A DNA stretch of 20,932 nucleotides from an uncultured Pseudoflavonifractor sp. (GCA_947383685.1 CANDEE010000032.1:1-20932), one strand, 5' to 3'; shown: positions 1 to 6,016, counted from the first letter of the stretch. Made by a program: numbers and translations. The notes: generated by a model from the letters alone, not told the origin.

Positions 1-41
1 TGGGAGTTACTGACTGGGCCTACCTTGTTGTCCTGATTCAT
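1..41 (-). CDS. possible 5' end of a gene running off the left edge
   Basis: On the minus strand an ATG at 41 is preceded by AGGGAG (49-54) with 7 bases between, a normal ribosome binding site. The frame stays open to the window edge and would encode MNQDNKVGPVSNS as its first 13 residues. Nothing can be said about function from so few residues. The support is only the start context, so this may be chance. If real, the gene is transcribed divergently from the AT-rich gene at 278, and about 230 bases between them would hold both promoters. Confidence 0.3.
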   Translation of the reverse strand, partial: MNQDNKVGPVSNS

Positions 42-106
42 CTTTCTTCTCCCTACAGACGATGAAAGGTAACATTAAACAGACTGTACAAATGGAGCAG
101 ATACTG

Positions 107-182
107 TGATACAATAAACATCGCTTTTTGAACGATTTTATCGAAAAACGGTGTTCTCCTTTTTTGAAAGCTCTGGTATAAT
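107..182 (+). promoter_or_regulatory. candidate extended -10 promoters upstream of the AT-rich gene
   Basis: TGGTATAAT at 174-182 is a perfect -10 hexamer with the extended TG element, and no convincing -35 lies 17 bases upstream. A second extended -10-like site, TGATACAAT, lies at 107-115. The gene's start codon is at 278, giving a leader of roughly 90 bases from the nearer site. The rest of 42-277 is AT-rich and holds nothing else I can recognise. Confidence 0.45.
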
Positions 183-277
183 TTAATCTTTTACCTCATC
201 AGTAGCCCCGTTTTTATGTGCTTGCTACTTTTAGATCCATGTTGTATAATTTTAACAAAACAAACAGGTGGTACATT

Positions 278-1354
278 ATGAGTGAGACACATATTGTAGG
301 AGAATCTGATTCAATTGTAGAAATACTTCAAGACTTTTTATTTTTAATGTGCTTATTCTTTACCAAGAAAAACATCAATGACATAAATGAAAAAGCTTTA
401 ATTGGACTGCCAGCTCTCTGGAGTTTAGCCATCTTTTCTCATGAATTGGAGAGGCTTGACAAAAAATACGGGGAAATTATTAATAAAAAGCATGCAAAAT
501 TTTTAAACGAATGTCGCCAATCGTTCTTAAAAGAGGTTCCCTCAGAAAATTCCAAAAAAGTTGCGGATGTAATAGCCCAAAGTGGCCTCAATTTTGACAA
601 CTATATTTTTGATTTAGTTGTCGATATAGATTCAAATTCCAATATATTGGGGATAAACTTTGGTACACATCGATTTGAAAATATATTAGGTGATAACTTT
701 TCTATATTTGAGGAATTAGCCAACATTCCATATGATTTTGCAAAAATGTTATGCAAATCCATAGGGTACGATTATGAAGATTTTTTTAATCAGTTTGAGA
801 AAACACTTAGTGAGAAACTTACAGAAGGCTATTTTCACCATGGAATTTCCAAAAAATCATACGCAAGTTCAAAAATTTTCAACACTCCTCTAAGCAAACA
901 GGACAAAATATATATCTTATATCGGTATTCTCTAATTAATTCCATTCTTCTCCTTTCTGAAATCCCAATATTGAAAATTTCAACGGGTGATGGTGTGCAT
1001 CTAATTAATACGGAACTATCTTTAATGAAACTAAAGGCAATGATTATTTCTATTATCGGAGATAAAGATATGCATGATATTAACTCCCCACTGCTCGCTG
1101 AGATTCAACAACGCCTAAGTGCCCTAATTCCTGACCAAAAATTTTTCCCCGCAAATCGGAAATGTCGAAATAATATTCATTATGAGAAAACTAAAATTTT
1201 ATCTGATTCTGAAATCTTTCTACTGAAGGCATATCAGGATAAATATCTCATAGAAATCCTTAATATATTTAATCAATATCTTCACCTCGATTTAGGGTTC
1301 AACTACAAAATCTCGCTGGCTATAGCCAAATTAATATACTGGGCCGAACATTAA
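278..1354 (+). CDS. AT-rich orphan protein with HEPN-like R-x6-H motif
   Basis: I do not recognise this 358-residue protein by family. The ATG at 278 is chosen over an in-frame GTG at 218 because AGGTGG (266-271) sits 6 bases upstream of it. The protein looks soluble and mostly helical, with no signal peptide and no clear membrane anchor. Near the C-terminus, R294-KCRNNI-H301 fits the Rx4-6H signature of HEPN ribonuclease domains, which are common in toxin, abortive-infection and CRISPR-associated proteins. The following residues (YEKTKILSDSE, then helices to 335) resemble the last helices of such domains. Codon use is strongly A/T-ended, unlike every neighbour, which suggests recent horizontal transfer. 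It converges on the sirtuin gene across a shared hairpin. Seen: the motif and the composition. Inferred: RNase or defence role. A chance motif match remains possible. Confidence 0.75.
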   Translation: MSETHIVGESDSIVEILQDFLFLMCLFFTKKNINDINEKALIGLPALWSLAIFSHELERLDKKYGEIINKKHAKFLNECRQSFLKEVPSENSKKVADVIAQSGLNFDNYIFDLVVDIDSNSNILGINFGTHRFENILGDNFSIFEELANIPYDFAKMLCKSIGYDYEDFFNQFEKTLSEKLTEGYFHHGISKKSYASSKIFNTPLSKQDKIYILYRYSLINSILLLSEIPILKISTGDGVHLINTELSLMKLKAMIISIIGDKDMHDINSPLLAEIQQRLSALIPDQKFFPANRKCRNNIHYEKTKILSDSEIFLLKAYQDKYLIEILNIFNQYLHLDLGFNYKISLAIAKLIYWAEH

Positions 1355-1436
1355 AGATTTGAGCTATGGGCCTAATTTGGCAGTGCATAGCATTCTCAAC
1401 GCTGAAGTCCAGGGGTTTATTTTGTTACCCTCGCGC

Positions 1437-1475
1437 AAAAGCAAGGCATTCCCCAGCAGGGAATGCCTTGCTTTT
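1437..1475. terminator. bidirectional hairpin terminator between convergent genes
   Basis: A perfect 17-bp stem (1437-1453 with 1459-1475) has a 5-base loop, and its base pairs are AAAA with TTTT, giving a short U-tract on either strand. It ends 2 bases before the sirtuin stop codon and lies 82 bases beyond the stop of the AT-rich gene, so it can serve both. Confidence 0.75.
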
Positions 1476-1476
1476 G

Positions 1477-2355
1477 CTAATGCCTTTCTAATATTTCTTT
1501 CAGTACGCTTCCAATATCTGCGCTGATACAAAGAGATCGTTTTTCCAATTCCCTGGAACAAACCGCCTCGCCATAGTTGACACATACATAGGTGGCTTCC
1601 GGGTTTTTGGCTGTCATTTGCCAGAAGGGATATTTGATGATACCGGGGGTATTCTGCCCCACGCCCAGCTCCAAAAACAGTGTCCTACCTCCGGTATGCC
1701 GGTGGAGAAAGTCGGCGTAACGTCCGGCGGCGGTGTGCCAGCCCTCGTCTTGAACAAACGTATTGTCACACCGCAGGTTCATGGTCAGAGGCCTTCCACA
1801 ATGGGGACAGCGGGGGATCAGCTCGGAGGGTATCCGCATTTTCTTTTGTTCCGACACCATGCGTCGCACTGTTTCTTCATTGTCATAGGTCTCCTGGCGG
1901 CACGGAGCAGAACATTGCCACAGCCCATAGTCTCCCTGGGTGTAGAAAAGACGGTTTTTCTCAAACCCGGCCTTTTGGAAACAATGGTCTACGTTGGTAG
2001 TCAGGACAAAGTAATCCTGATCCGCCACTATCTCCAAAAGCTGGTCGTAGACCGGCTTGGGAGCGTCCATATAGCGGTTAACCATGATATTGCGGCTCCA
2101 CCAGGCCCAATATTCCTCCAAGTTTGGGTAGGGATAAAACCCCCCGGAATACATATCCTGAATGCCATACATATCCCTAAAGTCGGAAAAATATTCATCA
2201 AACCGGGGACCGGTATAGGTCAGTCCGGCCGAGGTGGACAGACCCGCCCCAGCGCCGACCACCAAGGCGTCACAATCATGCAGGAGGGCCTTCAGCCGTT
2301 TAACGGACTCCGAGAAGGTCAGCGTAGATTTCTTTGTCCATGTCTTTGAAAACAT
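1477..2355 (-). CDS. class-M sirtuin (SirTM-like), predicted protein ADP-ribosyltransferase
   Basis: A 292-residue Sir2-fold protein, predicted to transfer ADP-ribose from NAD+ to a protein target in the cytoplasm. Visible motifs are the NAD-binding GAGAGLSTSAG (34-44), TTNVD (119-123), TQGDYG (139-144) and four zinc-ligand cysteines C148, C152, C183 and C186. Q140 stands where ordinary sirtuin deacylases carry the catalytic His. This replacement is characteristic of the macrodomain-linked SirTM class, whose studied members ADP-ribosylate a lipoylated GcvH-like protein. The start is supported by AAGGTGA (2362-2368) 6 bases upstream of the ATG, although this makes the gene overlap the end of the macrodomain gene by 56 bases. 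It is translationally linked to that gene. No gcvH-L or lplA2 is adjacent, so the target is unknown. Family assignment is firm and substrate is inference. Confidence 0.88.
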   Translation of the reverse strand: MFSKTWTKKSTLTFSESVKRLKALLHDCDALVVGAGAGLSTSAGLTYTGPRFDEYFSDFRDMYGIQDMYSGGFYPYPNLEEYWAWWSRNIMVNRYMDAPKPVYDQLLEIVADQDYFVLTTNVDHCFQKAGFEKNRLFYTQGDYGLWQCSAPCRQETYDNEETVRRMVSEQKKMRIPSELIPRCPHCGRPLTMNLRCDNTFVQDEGWHTAAGRYADFLHRHTGGRTLFLELGVGQNTPGIIKYPFWQMTAKNPEATYVCVNYGEAVCSRELEKRSLCISADIGSVLKEILERH

Positions 2356-3091
2356 TAAAAATCACCTTTTTGATGGAGGTCGGGGTTTTGAGGTAGTCAG
2401 TCACAGTCTGGATGGCGATTTGTGCGGCCTCCTGGTTGGGAAAATGAAATTCCCCAGTGGAAATACAGCAGAAAGCTACACTTTTCAGCTTTTTTTCAGC
2501 GGCCAGCCGAAGGCAGGCGCGGTAACAGCCAGCCAACTCCCGGCGGTTTTGCTCCGTCACCCCGTCATAGACGATAGGGCCGACGGTGTGGAGGACGTAC
2601 CGGGCTGGAAGGTTATACCCCAATGTGATCTTAGCCTGACCAGCGGGTTCTTCACGGCCCTGCTCCTCCTTAAGTCGGCGGCACGCCTCCCGAAGCTGAA
2701 GTCCAGCGGCAGAGTGGATGGCATTGTCAATACAGCCGTGGCAGGGATGGAAGCACCCCAGCATTTGGCTGTTGGCGGCGTTGACAATGGCGTCGCATTT
2801 TAACCTGGTTATATCCCCCTGCCACAACGCGAAGCCAGGGTGCCCTGGAACTTCTGCCAGATTTGCCGCATCTACCACCCCTTTTTCCCCCTGCTCCGCC
2901 GATAAAAGTTCATCTTGGAGGGCAAGAAAATCGGGCAAGAGCGGCATAGGTGGGCGTACATTCATCAGGGAACGAAGAAGCCGCCGCTGGGCGGCCTGAT
3001 CCTTTGGAAATTGTGCCGCTTGGGAACGGAGAGAGGGCATCTCCACCAGCAATTTATCATTAAGTGCCTGTATTTGTTCTAACCGGGTCAT
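2300..3091 (-). CDS. zinc-type macrodomain ADP-ribosyl hydrolase, SirTM partner
   Basis: This 263-residue protein has a helical N-terminal extension (about 1-80) and a macrodomain from about 85 to the end. It shows the ADP-ribose-binding QGDIT (91-95), AIVNAAN (101-107), the segment GCFHPCHGCIDNAIHSAAG (112-130) and the phosphate loop ISTGEFHFPN (210-219). C113, H118 and C120 in that segment match the Cys/His/Cys ligands of the zinc-dependent macrodomains that occur beside SirTM genes and remove ADP-ribose from SirTM-modified protein. GAGGGA lies 5 bases before the ATG. It reads first in a macrodomain-sirtuin pair, forming an eraser/writer module. The upstream cupin gene is 77 bases away with a hairpin between, so the pair may be partly read from the cupin promoter. 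The individual zinc ligands are assigned by motif position only. Confidence 0.88.
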   Translation of the reverse strand: MTRLEQIQALNDKLLVEMPSLRSQAAQFPKDQAAQRRLLRSLMNVRPPMPLLPDFLALQDELLSAEQGEKGVVDAANLAEVPGHPGFALWQGDITRLKCDAIVNAANSQMLGCFHPCHGCIDNAIHSAAGLQLREACRRLKEEQGREEPAGQAKITLGYNLPARYVLHTVGPIVYDGVTEQNRRELAGCYRACLRLAAEKKLKSVAFCCISTGEFHFPNQEAAQIAIQTVTDYLKTPTSIKKVIFNVFKDMDKEIYADLLGVR

Positions 3092-3110
3092 AAAATTCCC
3101 TCTCTCCCAT

Positions 3111-3156
3111 TAAAAATACCGCAGACAGTCACCCTTTTCAGAATGACCGCCTGCGG
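3111..3156 (-). terminator. imperfect terminator or attenuator between cupin and macrodomain genes
   Basis: Read on the minus strand, CCGCAG (3151-3156) pairs with CTGCGG (3119-3124), and inside a 3x3 internal loop GTCA (44-47 of the 3100s) pairs with TGAC (3128-3131). The stem is followed by TATTTTTAA. It lies just after the cupin stop codon. No clear promoter lies between it and the macrodomain start, so partial read-through would be needed to express the macrodomain-sirtuin pair from upstream. Confidence 0.5.
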
Positions 3157-3168
3157 CTCTTTGCTGTG

Positions 3169-3528
3169 TCAGCCCTCACCGACAACCGCATCGTCAGCGG
3201 TATATCCCTCCAAAGAGTTAACCTTTACCTGGATGCAGATAAAGCTCATGACACTATGTTCTCCGGCAAAAAACTGCCGCTTGGCAGCGGGGGCCACCCG
3301 AAGCCAATCCCCAGCGGCCAGGGGCACCATTTCCCCATCAATAACCGCTTTCCCAGCACCCTCTAAAATGCCGTAAATCTCCTCGTTTTGCTTGTGGGCA
3401 TGGACAAAGGGAACCCCTGCGCCTGCGGGCAGCCGGTTTACACTGATTTCCGCACCTGTCAACCCAAGGGCGTCGTGAAGCTCTGTTCTCGCTCCTTGAG
3501 GTACGCTGGCCTTTTGATAGTTTTTCAT
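3169..3528 (-). CDS. small cupin-domain protein
   Basis: A 119-residue single-domain cupin. Cupin motif 1 is clear: PFVHAHKQNEEIYGILEG (40-57) with H43, H45 and E49/E50. Motif 2 (about 68-87) keeps the Gly-Asp turn but has K83-R84 where the second metal-binding His is usual, so the metal site may be altered. Two in-frame ATGs are near the start. I chose 3528 because AAGGAG lies 11 bases upstream of it but only 2 bases from the ATG at 3537. It is divergent from the HxlR regulator, a common arrangement for a regulator and its target. Substrate or ligand is unknown. It precedes the macrodomain and sirtuin genes on the same strand. Confidence 0.8.
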   Translation of the reverse strand: MKNYQKASVPQGARTELHDALGLTGAEISVNRLPAGAGVPFVHAHKQNEEIYGILEGAGKAVIDGEMVPLAAGDWLRVAPAAKRQFFAGEHSVMSFICIQVKVNSLEGYTADDAVVGEG

Positions 3529-3580
3529 AGCAGTCATTTCTCCTTTTCTGCGGGACTTGCATTTCCCGCTTGTTGATGCT

Positions 3581-3609
3581 ATGATAATGCTGTTCCTCCC
3601 AATTGTAAA
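3581..3609 (-). promoter_or_regulatory. sigma-A-type promoter of the cupin gene
   Basis: On the minus strand, TTTACA (3604-3609) and TATCAT (3581-3586) are separated by exactly 17 bases. The start codon of the cupin gene lies about 50 bases downstream. Confidence 0.6.
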
Positions 3610-3633
3610 GTAAGCACAATAAAGTGCTATAGT
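3603..3633 (+). promoter_or_regulatory. HxlR-gene promoter with operator-like inverted repeat
   Basis: TGCTATAGT (3625-3633) is an extended -10, with TTGTAA (3603-3608) upstream at a long 19-base spacing. Within the spacer, AGCAC (3613-3617) and GTGCT (3624-3628) form a perfect inverted repeat with a 6-base gap. Its right arm overlaps the -10 element and its left arm lies 4 bases from the -35 of the divergent cupin promoter. A dyad placed to affect both directions is what one expects of an operator for the adjacent HxlR regulator. The binding itself is inference. Confidence 0.45.
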
Positions 3634-3670
3634 TACCAAAAAGGAACTAATGTGAGAGGAGAATCCTTTG

Positions 3671-3994
3671 ATGGAGTGCAAAGTTTTGCCTGCCTGCCCG
3701 GTAGAAACTACCCTTACTCTGATTAGTGACAAATGGAAGGTGCTCATCCTGCGGGATTTGTTGCCGGGAACAAAACGTTTTGGCGAACTCCGGAAATCGA
3801 TTGGCAATGTGAGCCAAAAAGTGCTGACCACTCAGCTCCGGCAAATGGAGGCAAGCGGCCTTGTGACCCGTACTGTCTATCCGGAGGTTCCGCCCAGAGT
3901 GGAGTACTCTCTTACTGATTTAGGCCATAGTCTCAAACCTGTGCTGGACGCCATGCAAAACTGGGGAGAGAATTACAAAGCCAGCCAGCAGTGA
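3671..3994 (+). CDS. HxlR-family winged-helix transcriptional regulator
   Basis: A 107-residue DNA-binding protein with the family hallmark N-terminus CPVETTLTLISDKWKVLILRDL, here split by reporting only its start at C9, followed by the winged helix (KRFGELRKSIGNVSQKVLTT, then QLRQMEASGLV). The C-terminal helix carries the usual dimerisation segment. C3 and C9 are near the N-terminus, and several HxlR members (YodB, HypR) use a Cys at this place to sense electrophiles or oxidants. The ATG at 3671 has AGGAG (3657-3661) 9 bases upstream. A TTG one codon earlier is possible. It is divergent from the cupin and probably controls it and itself. The inducer is unknown. Confidence 0.88.
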   Translation: MECKVLPACPVETTLTLISDKWKVLILRDLLPGTKRFGELRKSIGNVSQKVLTTQLRQMEASGLVTRTVYPEVPPRVEYSLTDLGHSLKPVLDAMQNWGENYKASQQ

Positions 3995-4026
3995 GAACGC
4001 GCCTCAAATTGAGGTATGTTTGTCAA

Positions 4027-4063
4027 AAAGAGCCAGAGCGTTTGCTCTGGCTCTTTCCTTTTT
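4027..4063. terminator. bidirectional terminator between HxlR and Fur-family genes
   Basis: A perfect 13-bp stem (4027-4039 with 4044-4056) has a GTTT loop. T-rich runs lie on both sides (CCTTTTT on plus and TTTTTGACA on minus). It sits between the convergent HxlR and perR-like stop codons. Confidence 0.85.
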
Positions 4064-4068
4064 CCCAG

Positions 4069-4452
4069 TTATTTTCTCTGACACTCCGGGCAAACTCCCG
4101 TAAACGTCAAATCATGACCATCAATCTGAAATCCTGGCGCCGCCTTCGCCGCAAGCCCATCGATGTCCCCATCATGATCCAGATCCAGATCAAAGACCCC
4201 TCCGCAGCGCTTGCAGCGAAAATGGCTGTGGGGCCGCACATCCCCGTCATAGCGTTCCACCGGAAAAGGCATCCGAATCAAAATGCCCTCCTCCGCCAAC
4301 AGGTTCAGGTTGCGGTACACGGTCCCCAGGCTCAGGTTGGGATTGGCAGGCTTCAGCCATTGGTATACCATCTCCGCCGTAGGGTGCTCCTTGCTGCCCA
4401 TTACCGCCTGATAAATCAACTCCCGCTGTCTCGAATACCGTTTTCCGGCCAT
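4069..4452 (-). CDS. perR: PerR-type Fur-family peroxide/metal-responsive repressor
   Basis: A 127-residue Fur-family repressor. The winged helix spans about 5-70 and the dimerisation and metal domain follows. Two CxxC pairs, C80/C83 and C121/C124, form the structural zinc site. H23, D69, H75, H77 and D88 align in spacing with the five regulatory-metal ligands of Bacillus PerR (H37, D85, H91, H93, D104). This favours PerR over Fur or Zur, where the Asp ligands differ. The ATG at 4452 is chosen because homology begins there and an AGGGA-type binding site lies about 5 bases upstream. Longer in-frame starts would read through the promoter. A 23-bp palindrome overlapping the transcription start predicts autorepression. 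Regulon members other than itself cannot be seen, though the divergent lipoprotein is a candidate. Confidence 0.82.
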   Translation of the reverse strand: MAGKRYSRQRELIYQAVMGSKEHPTAEMVYQWLKPANPNLSLGTVYRNLNLLAEEGILIRMPFPVERYDGDVRPHSHFRCKRCGGVFDLDLDHDGDIDGLAAKAAPGFQIDGHDLTFTGVCPECQRK

Positions 4453-4468
4453 GTCTTCCCTTCTCTCT

Positions 4469-4491
4469 ATAATAAGAATTATTCTTATTAT
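4469..4491. promoter_or_regulatory. Fur/PerR box, perfect 23-bp palindrome
   Basis: The 11-base arms 4469-4479 and 4481-4491 are exact reverse complements around a single central T (core AATAAGAAT-T-ATTCTTATT). The AT-rich 7-1-7-like layout fits Fur/PerR boxes. It lies just downstream of the perR -10, over the expected transcription start, and 144 bases upstream of the divergent lipoprotein start. Confidence 0.78.
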
Positions 4492-4493
4492 TG

Positions 4494-4522
4494 AAAATAC
4501 CATATTCCCCCGAAAAAGGCAA
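4494..4522 (-). promoter_or_regulatory. sigma-A-type promoter of the perR-like gene
   Basis: On the minus strand, TTGCCT (4517-4522) and TATTTT (4494-4499) are 17 bases apart, with a TGG extension before the -10. Transcription would begin near 4487, inside the palindrome. Confidence 0.65.
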
Positions 4523-4634
4523 GCCCTTTTTTGACTTTTTTTCTTCCATTTTCCGCCCATGTTTCTCTTTCTTTGGGACATACTATGGCTCGGATGGAGA
4601 TTCCAACGATCATGTTTTTCAGGAGGAGAGGGAA

Positions 4635-4910
4635 ATGAAGCGGAAAATCGGCTTAATGGCCCTGGCCCTGGCCCTGACCGCCGCTCTGGCGGCCTGTGGC
4701 AGCACGGCGGATAATGGTCCTGACCCCTCGGCCCCGGCGGTGGCCCCTTCGGCCTCCGCCCAGCCCAGTCCCGCGGTCTCGCCTAACACGGTGACCAAGG
4801 GTTTGGACCGGGCGGCCCGGGATATGGGTGACACGGCCCGTGGAGCTATGGACAATGCCGGGCGGATGATAGAAAACGCCGGCAACGCAATCCAGAACGG
4901 GGCATGGTAA
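4635..4910 (+). CDS. small secreted lipoprotein of unknown function
   Basis: A 91-residue protein with a textbook lipoprotein signal: MKRK, a hydrophobic core to about residue 18 and the lipobox LAAC with C21 as the lipidation site. A Pro/Ser/Ala linker (about 28-50) follows, then an amphipathic segment with repeated Ala/Gly/Asn spacing (GLDRAARDMGDTARGAMDN, then AGRMIENAGNAIQNG). AGGAGGAG (4621-4628) is 6 bases upstream of the ATG, so the longer in-frame start at 4491 is rejected. It should be anchored on the outer face of the cytoplasmic membrane. It is divergent from perR, and the promoter is unclear, with only CATACTATGG (4579-4588) standing out. No family is recognised. Confidence 0.78.
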   Translation: MKRKIGLMALALALTAALAACGSTADNGPDPSAPAVAPSASAQPSPAVSPNTVTKGLDRAARDMGDTARGAMDNAGRMIENAGNAIQNGAW

Positions 4911-4913
4911 AAA

Positions 4914-4950
4914 GGAGGGTGGCCGGAGACATCCGGCCACCCTCCCTTTT
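4914..4950. terminator. bidirectional terminator after the lipoprotein gene
   Basis: A perfect 14-bp GC-rich stem (4914-4927 with 4932-4945) has a GACA loop, is followed by CTTTTATTTTT and is preceded by AAAA. It lies immediately after the lipoprotein stop and just beyond the stop codon of the convergent XRE-domain gene. Confidence 0.88.
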
Positions 4951-5977
4951 ATTTTTCCTTTTTCCGCCGAACCTCCAACCATAAGCCAGCTCCCAACAGG
5001 CAAAGAGAGACCGGCAATAGCAGAAGAAAAATCAACATATTGACCCAAGAAGGGTCTCCCGCCCTCCGCCGAGCTAACATAGCCGAAAGGGAAAAATACT
5101 CCAAAAACCAGGGACCTTCTTCTGTTGAAAGCAGAAAACGGCAAAGGCAGTGAAACGCCGGCACAGCAAAGCTGGTCAGCATAGCCATAACTCCCGCCTT
5201 CAGCAGCGGCCCCGCCTTGAGCCAGCGTACGCAGGCCAGATACCCCCATCCAAGAGCCACCCCCAACGCCGCCAGAGGGCAGGCCAGCTCCAGCAGCCAC
5301 TCTCCCCCGGCGAAGGCCCAAATCACCGTCAGCAAAAGGAATACCCACAAGCTGGCCCAGCAGGCGGACAGAACCGCCACATTCTTTCCATAGAACCGCC
5401 AAATGGCCCATATTCCCCAGGGAAGGGCCAGGCTGGTCAAAGCGATGGCCAGCCCCCCTGCCACCCAGTAGCCCCCGGCATACCGCCAGACCGCCAACAG
5501 AAGGGCGGCCATACACCCCGTGGCGGCCCCCAGGCAGATCGGAACCCTGTTCTTCTTCACCCGAAAGGGCAGGTTGGTAAAACAGGCCCCCAGCCCCACC
5601 GCCGCCAACACGATCCAAAACCAGTCCAACGTCCGGTAAATCGCGATGTTGCAGATAAAACAAACTGCAACGGCAATCAAATACCCTCCGGCAAAAAACC
5701 GCCGCAGGCCCGCCAAGGCCATCCGCCAGTTCCGGGCCGCCTTTTCCCGGGCGTGGGCTTGGTCGTCGTCACAGGCGGCAAAAAACTCGTGCTCTGAGAT
5801 GCCCAGTTCTCCACAGATGGCGGTGATAAGCGACACATCGGGATAGGAAAGCCCCCGTTCCCACTTGCTGACGGTGGATTCCGCCACATAGAGCCGTTGG
5901 GCCAGCTCCTTCTGGGTCACGGCCAGCTCCAACCGTTTTTTTCGGATATATTCTCCAAAGGGACGTTTTTCTTCCAT
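4949..5977 (-). CDS. XRE-type HTH domain fused to a polytopic membrane domain
   Basis: A 342-residue protein. Residues about 8-62 are a Cro/C1-type helix-turn-helix (RKKRLELAVTQKELAQRL, then VAESTVSKWERGLSYPD). A short charged linker (about 68-88) follows, and the rest to about 335 is a series of roughly eight hydrophobic segments ending in the positively charged tail RRKKEK. This is a one-component layout in which a DNA-binding domain is tethered to the membrane. Similar proteins are frequent in Firmicutes but their signals are mostly unknown. The ATG at 5977 is preferred over 5995 because AGGAGG lies 7 bases upstream of it. It has its own promoter and is divergent from the aconitase-family gene. 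Membrane segment count is by eye. Confidence 0.8.
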   Translation of the reverse strand: MEEKRPFGEYIRKKRLELAVTQKELAQRLYVAESTVSKWERGLSYPDVSLITAICGELGISEHEFFAACDDDQAHAREKAARNWRMALAGLRRFFAGGYLIAVAVCFICNIAIYRTLDWFWIVLAAVGLGACFTNLPFRVKKNRVPICLGAATGCMAALLLAVWRYAGGYWVAGGLAIALTSLALPWGIWAIWRFYGKNVAVLSACWASLWVFLLLTVIWAFAGGEWLLELACPLAALGVALGWGYLACVRWLKAGPLLKAGVMAMLTSFAVPAFHCLCRFLLSTEEGPWFLEYFSLSAMLARRRAGDPSWVNMLIFLLLLPVSLCLLGAGLWLEVRRKKEK

Positions 5978-6016
5978 ATATGCTCCTCCTGTCATTCCAA
6001 ACCGGCGCCTGCATTC

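Noticed and set aside
15..1374. TGGGCCTA direct repeats flanking the AT-rich gene as an insertion target duplication
   Set aside because: Eight bases in this length can occur by chance, and no transposase, integrase or terminal inverted repeats were seen. Kept only as a remark.
1618..2349. A plus-strand open frame opposite the sirtuin gene
   Set aside because: The sirtuin motifs are unmistakable on the other strand. This frame has none and no binding site.
4531..4588. TTGACT (4531-4536) as -35, or a sporulation sigma F/G promoter around CATACTA (4579-4585), for the lipoprotein gene
   Set aside because: No -10 lies 17 bases after TTGACT, and the upstream element for sigma F/G does not match well enough (CCATG where G is expected first).
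4653..5663. A long second minus-strand frame overlapping the XRE-membrane gene and the lipoprotein
   Set aside because: It has Gly-rich translation in the wrong frame, and it would read through the strong terminator at 4914-4950 and antisense to the lipoprotein.
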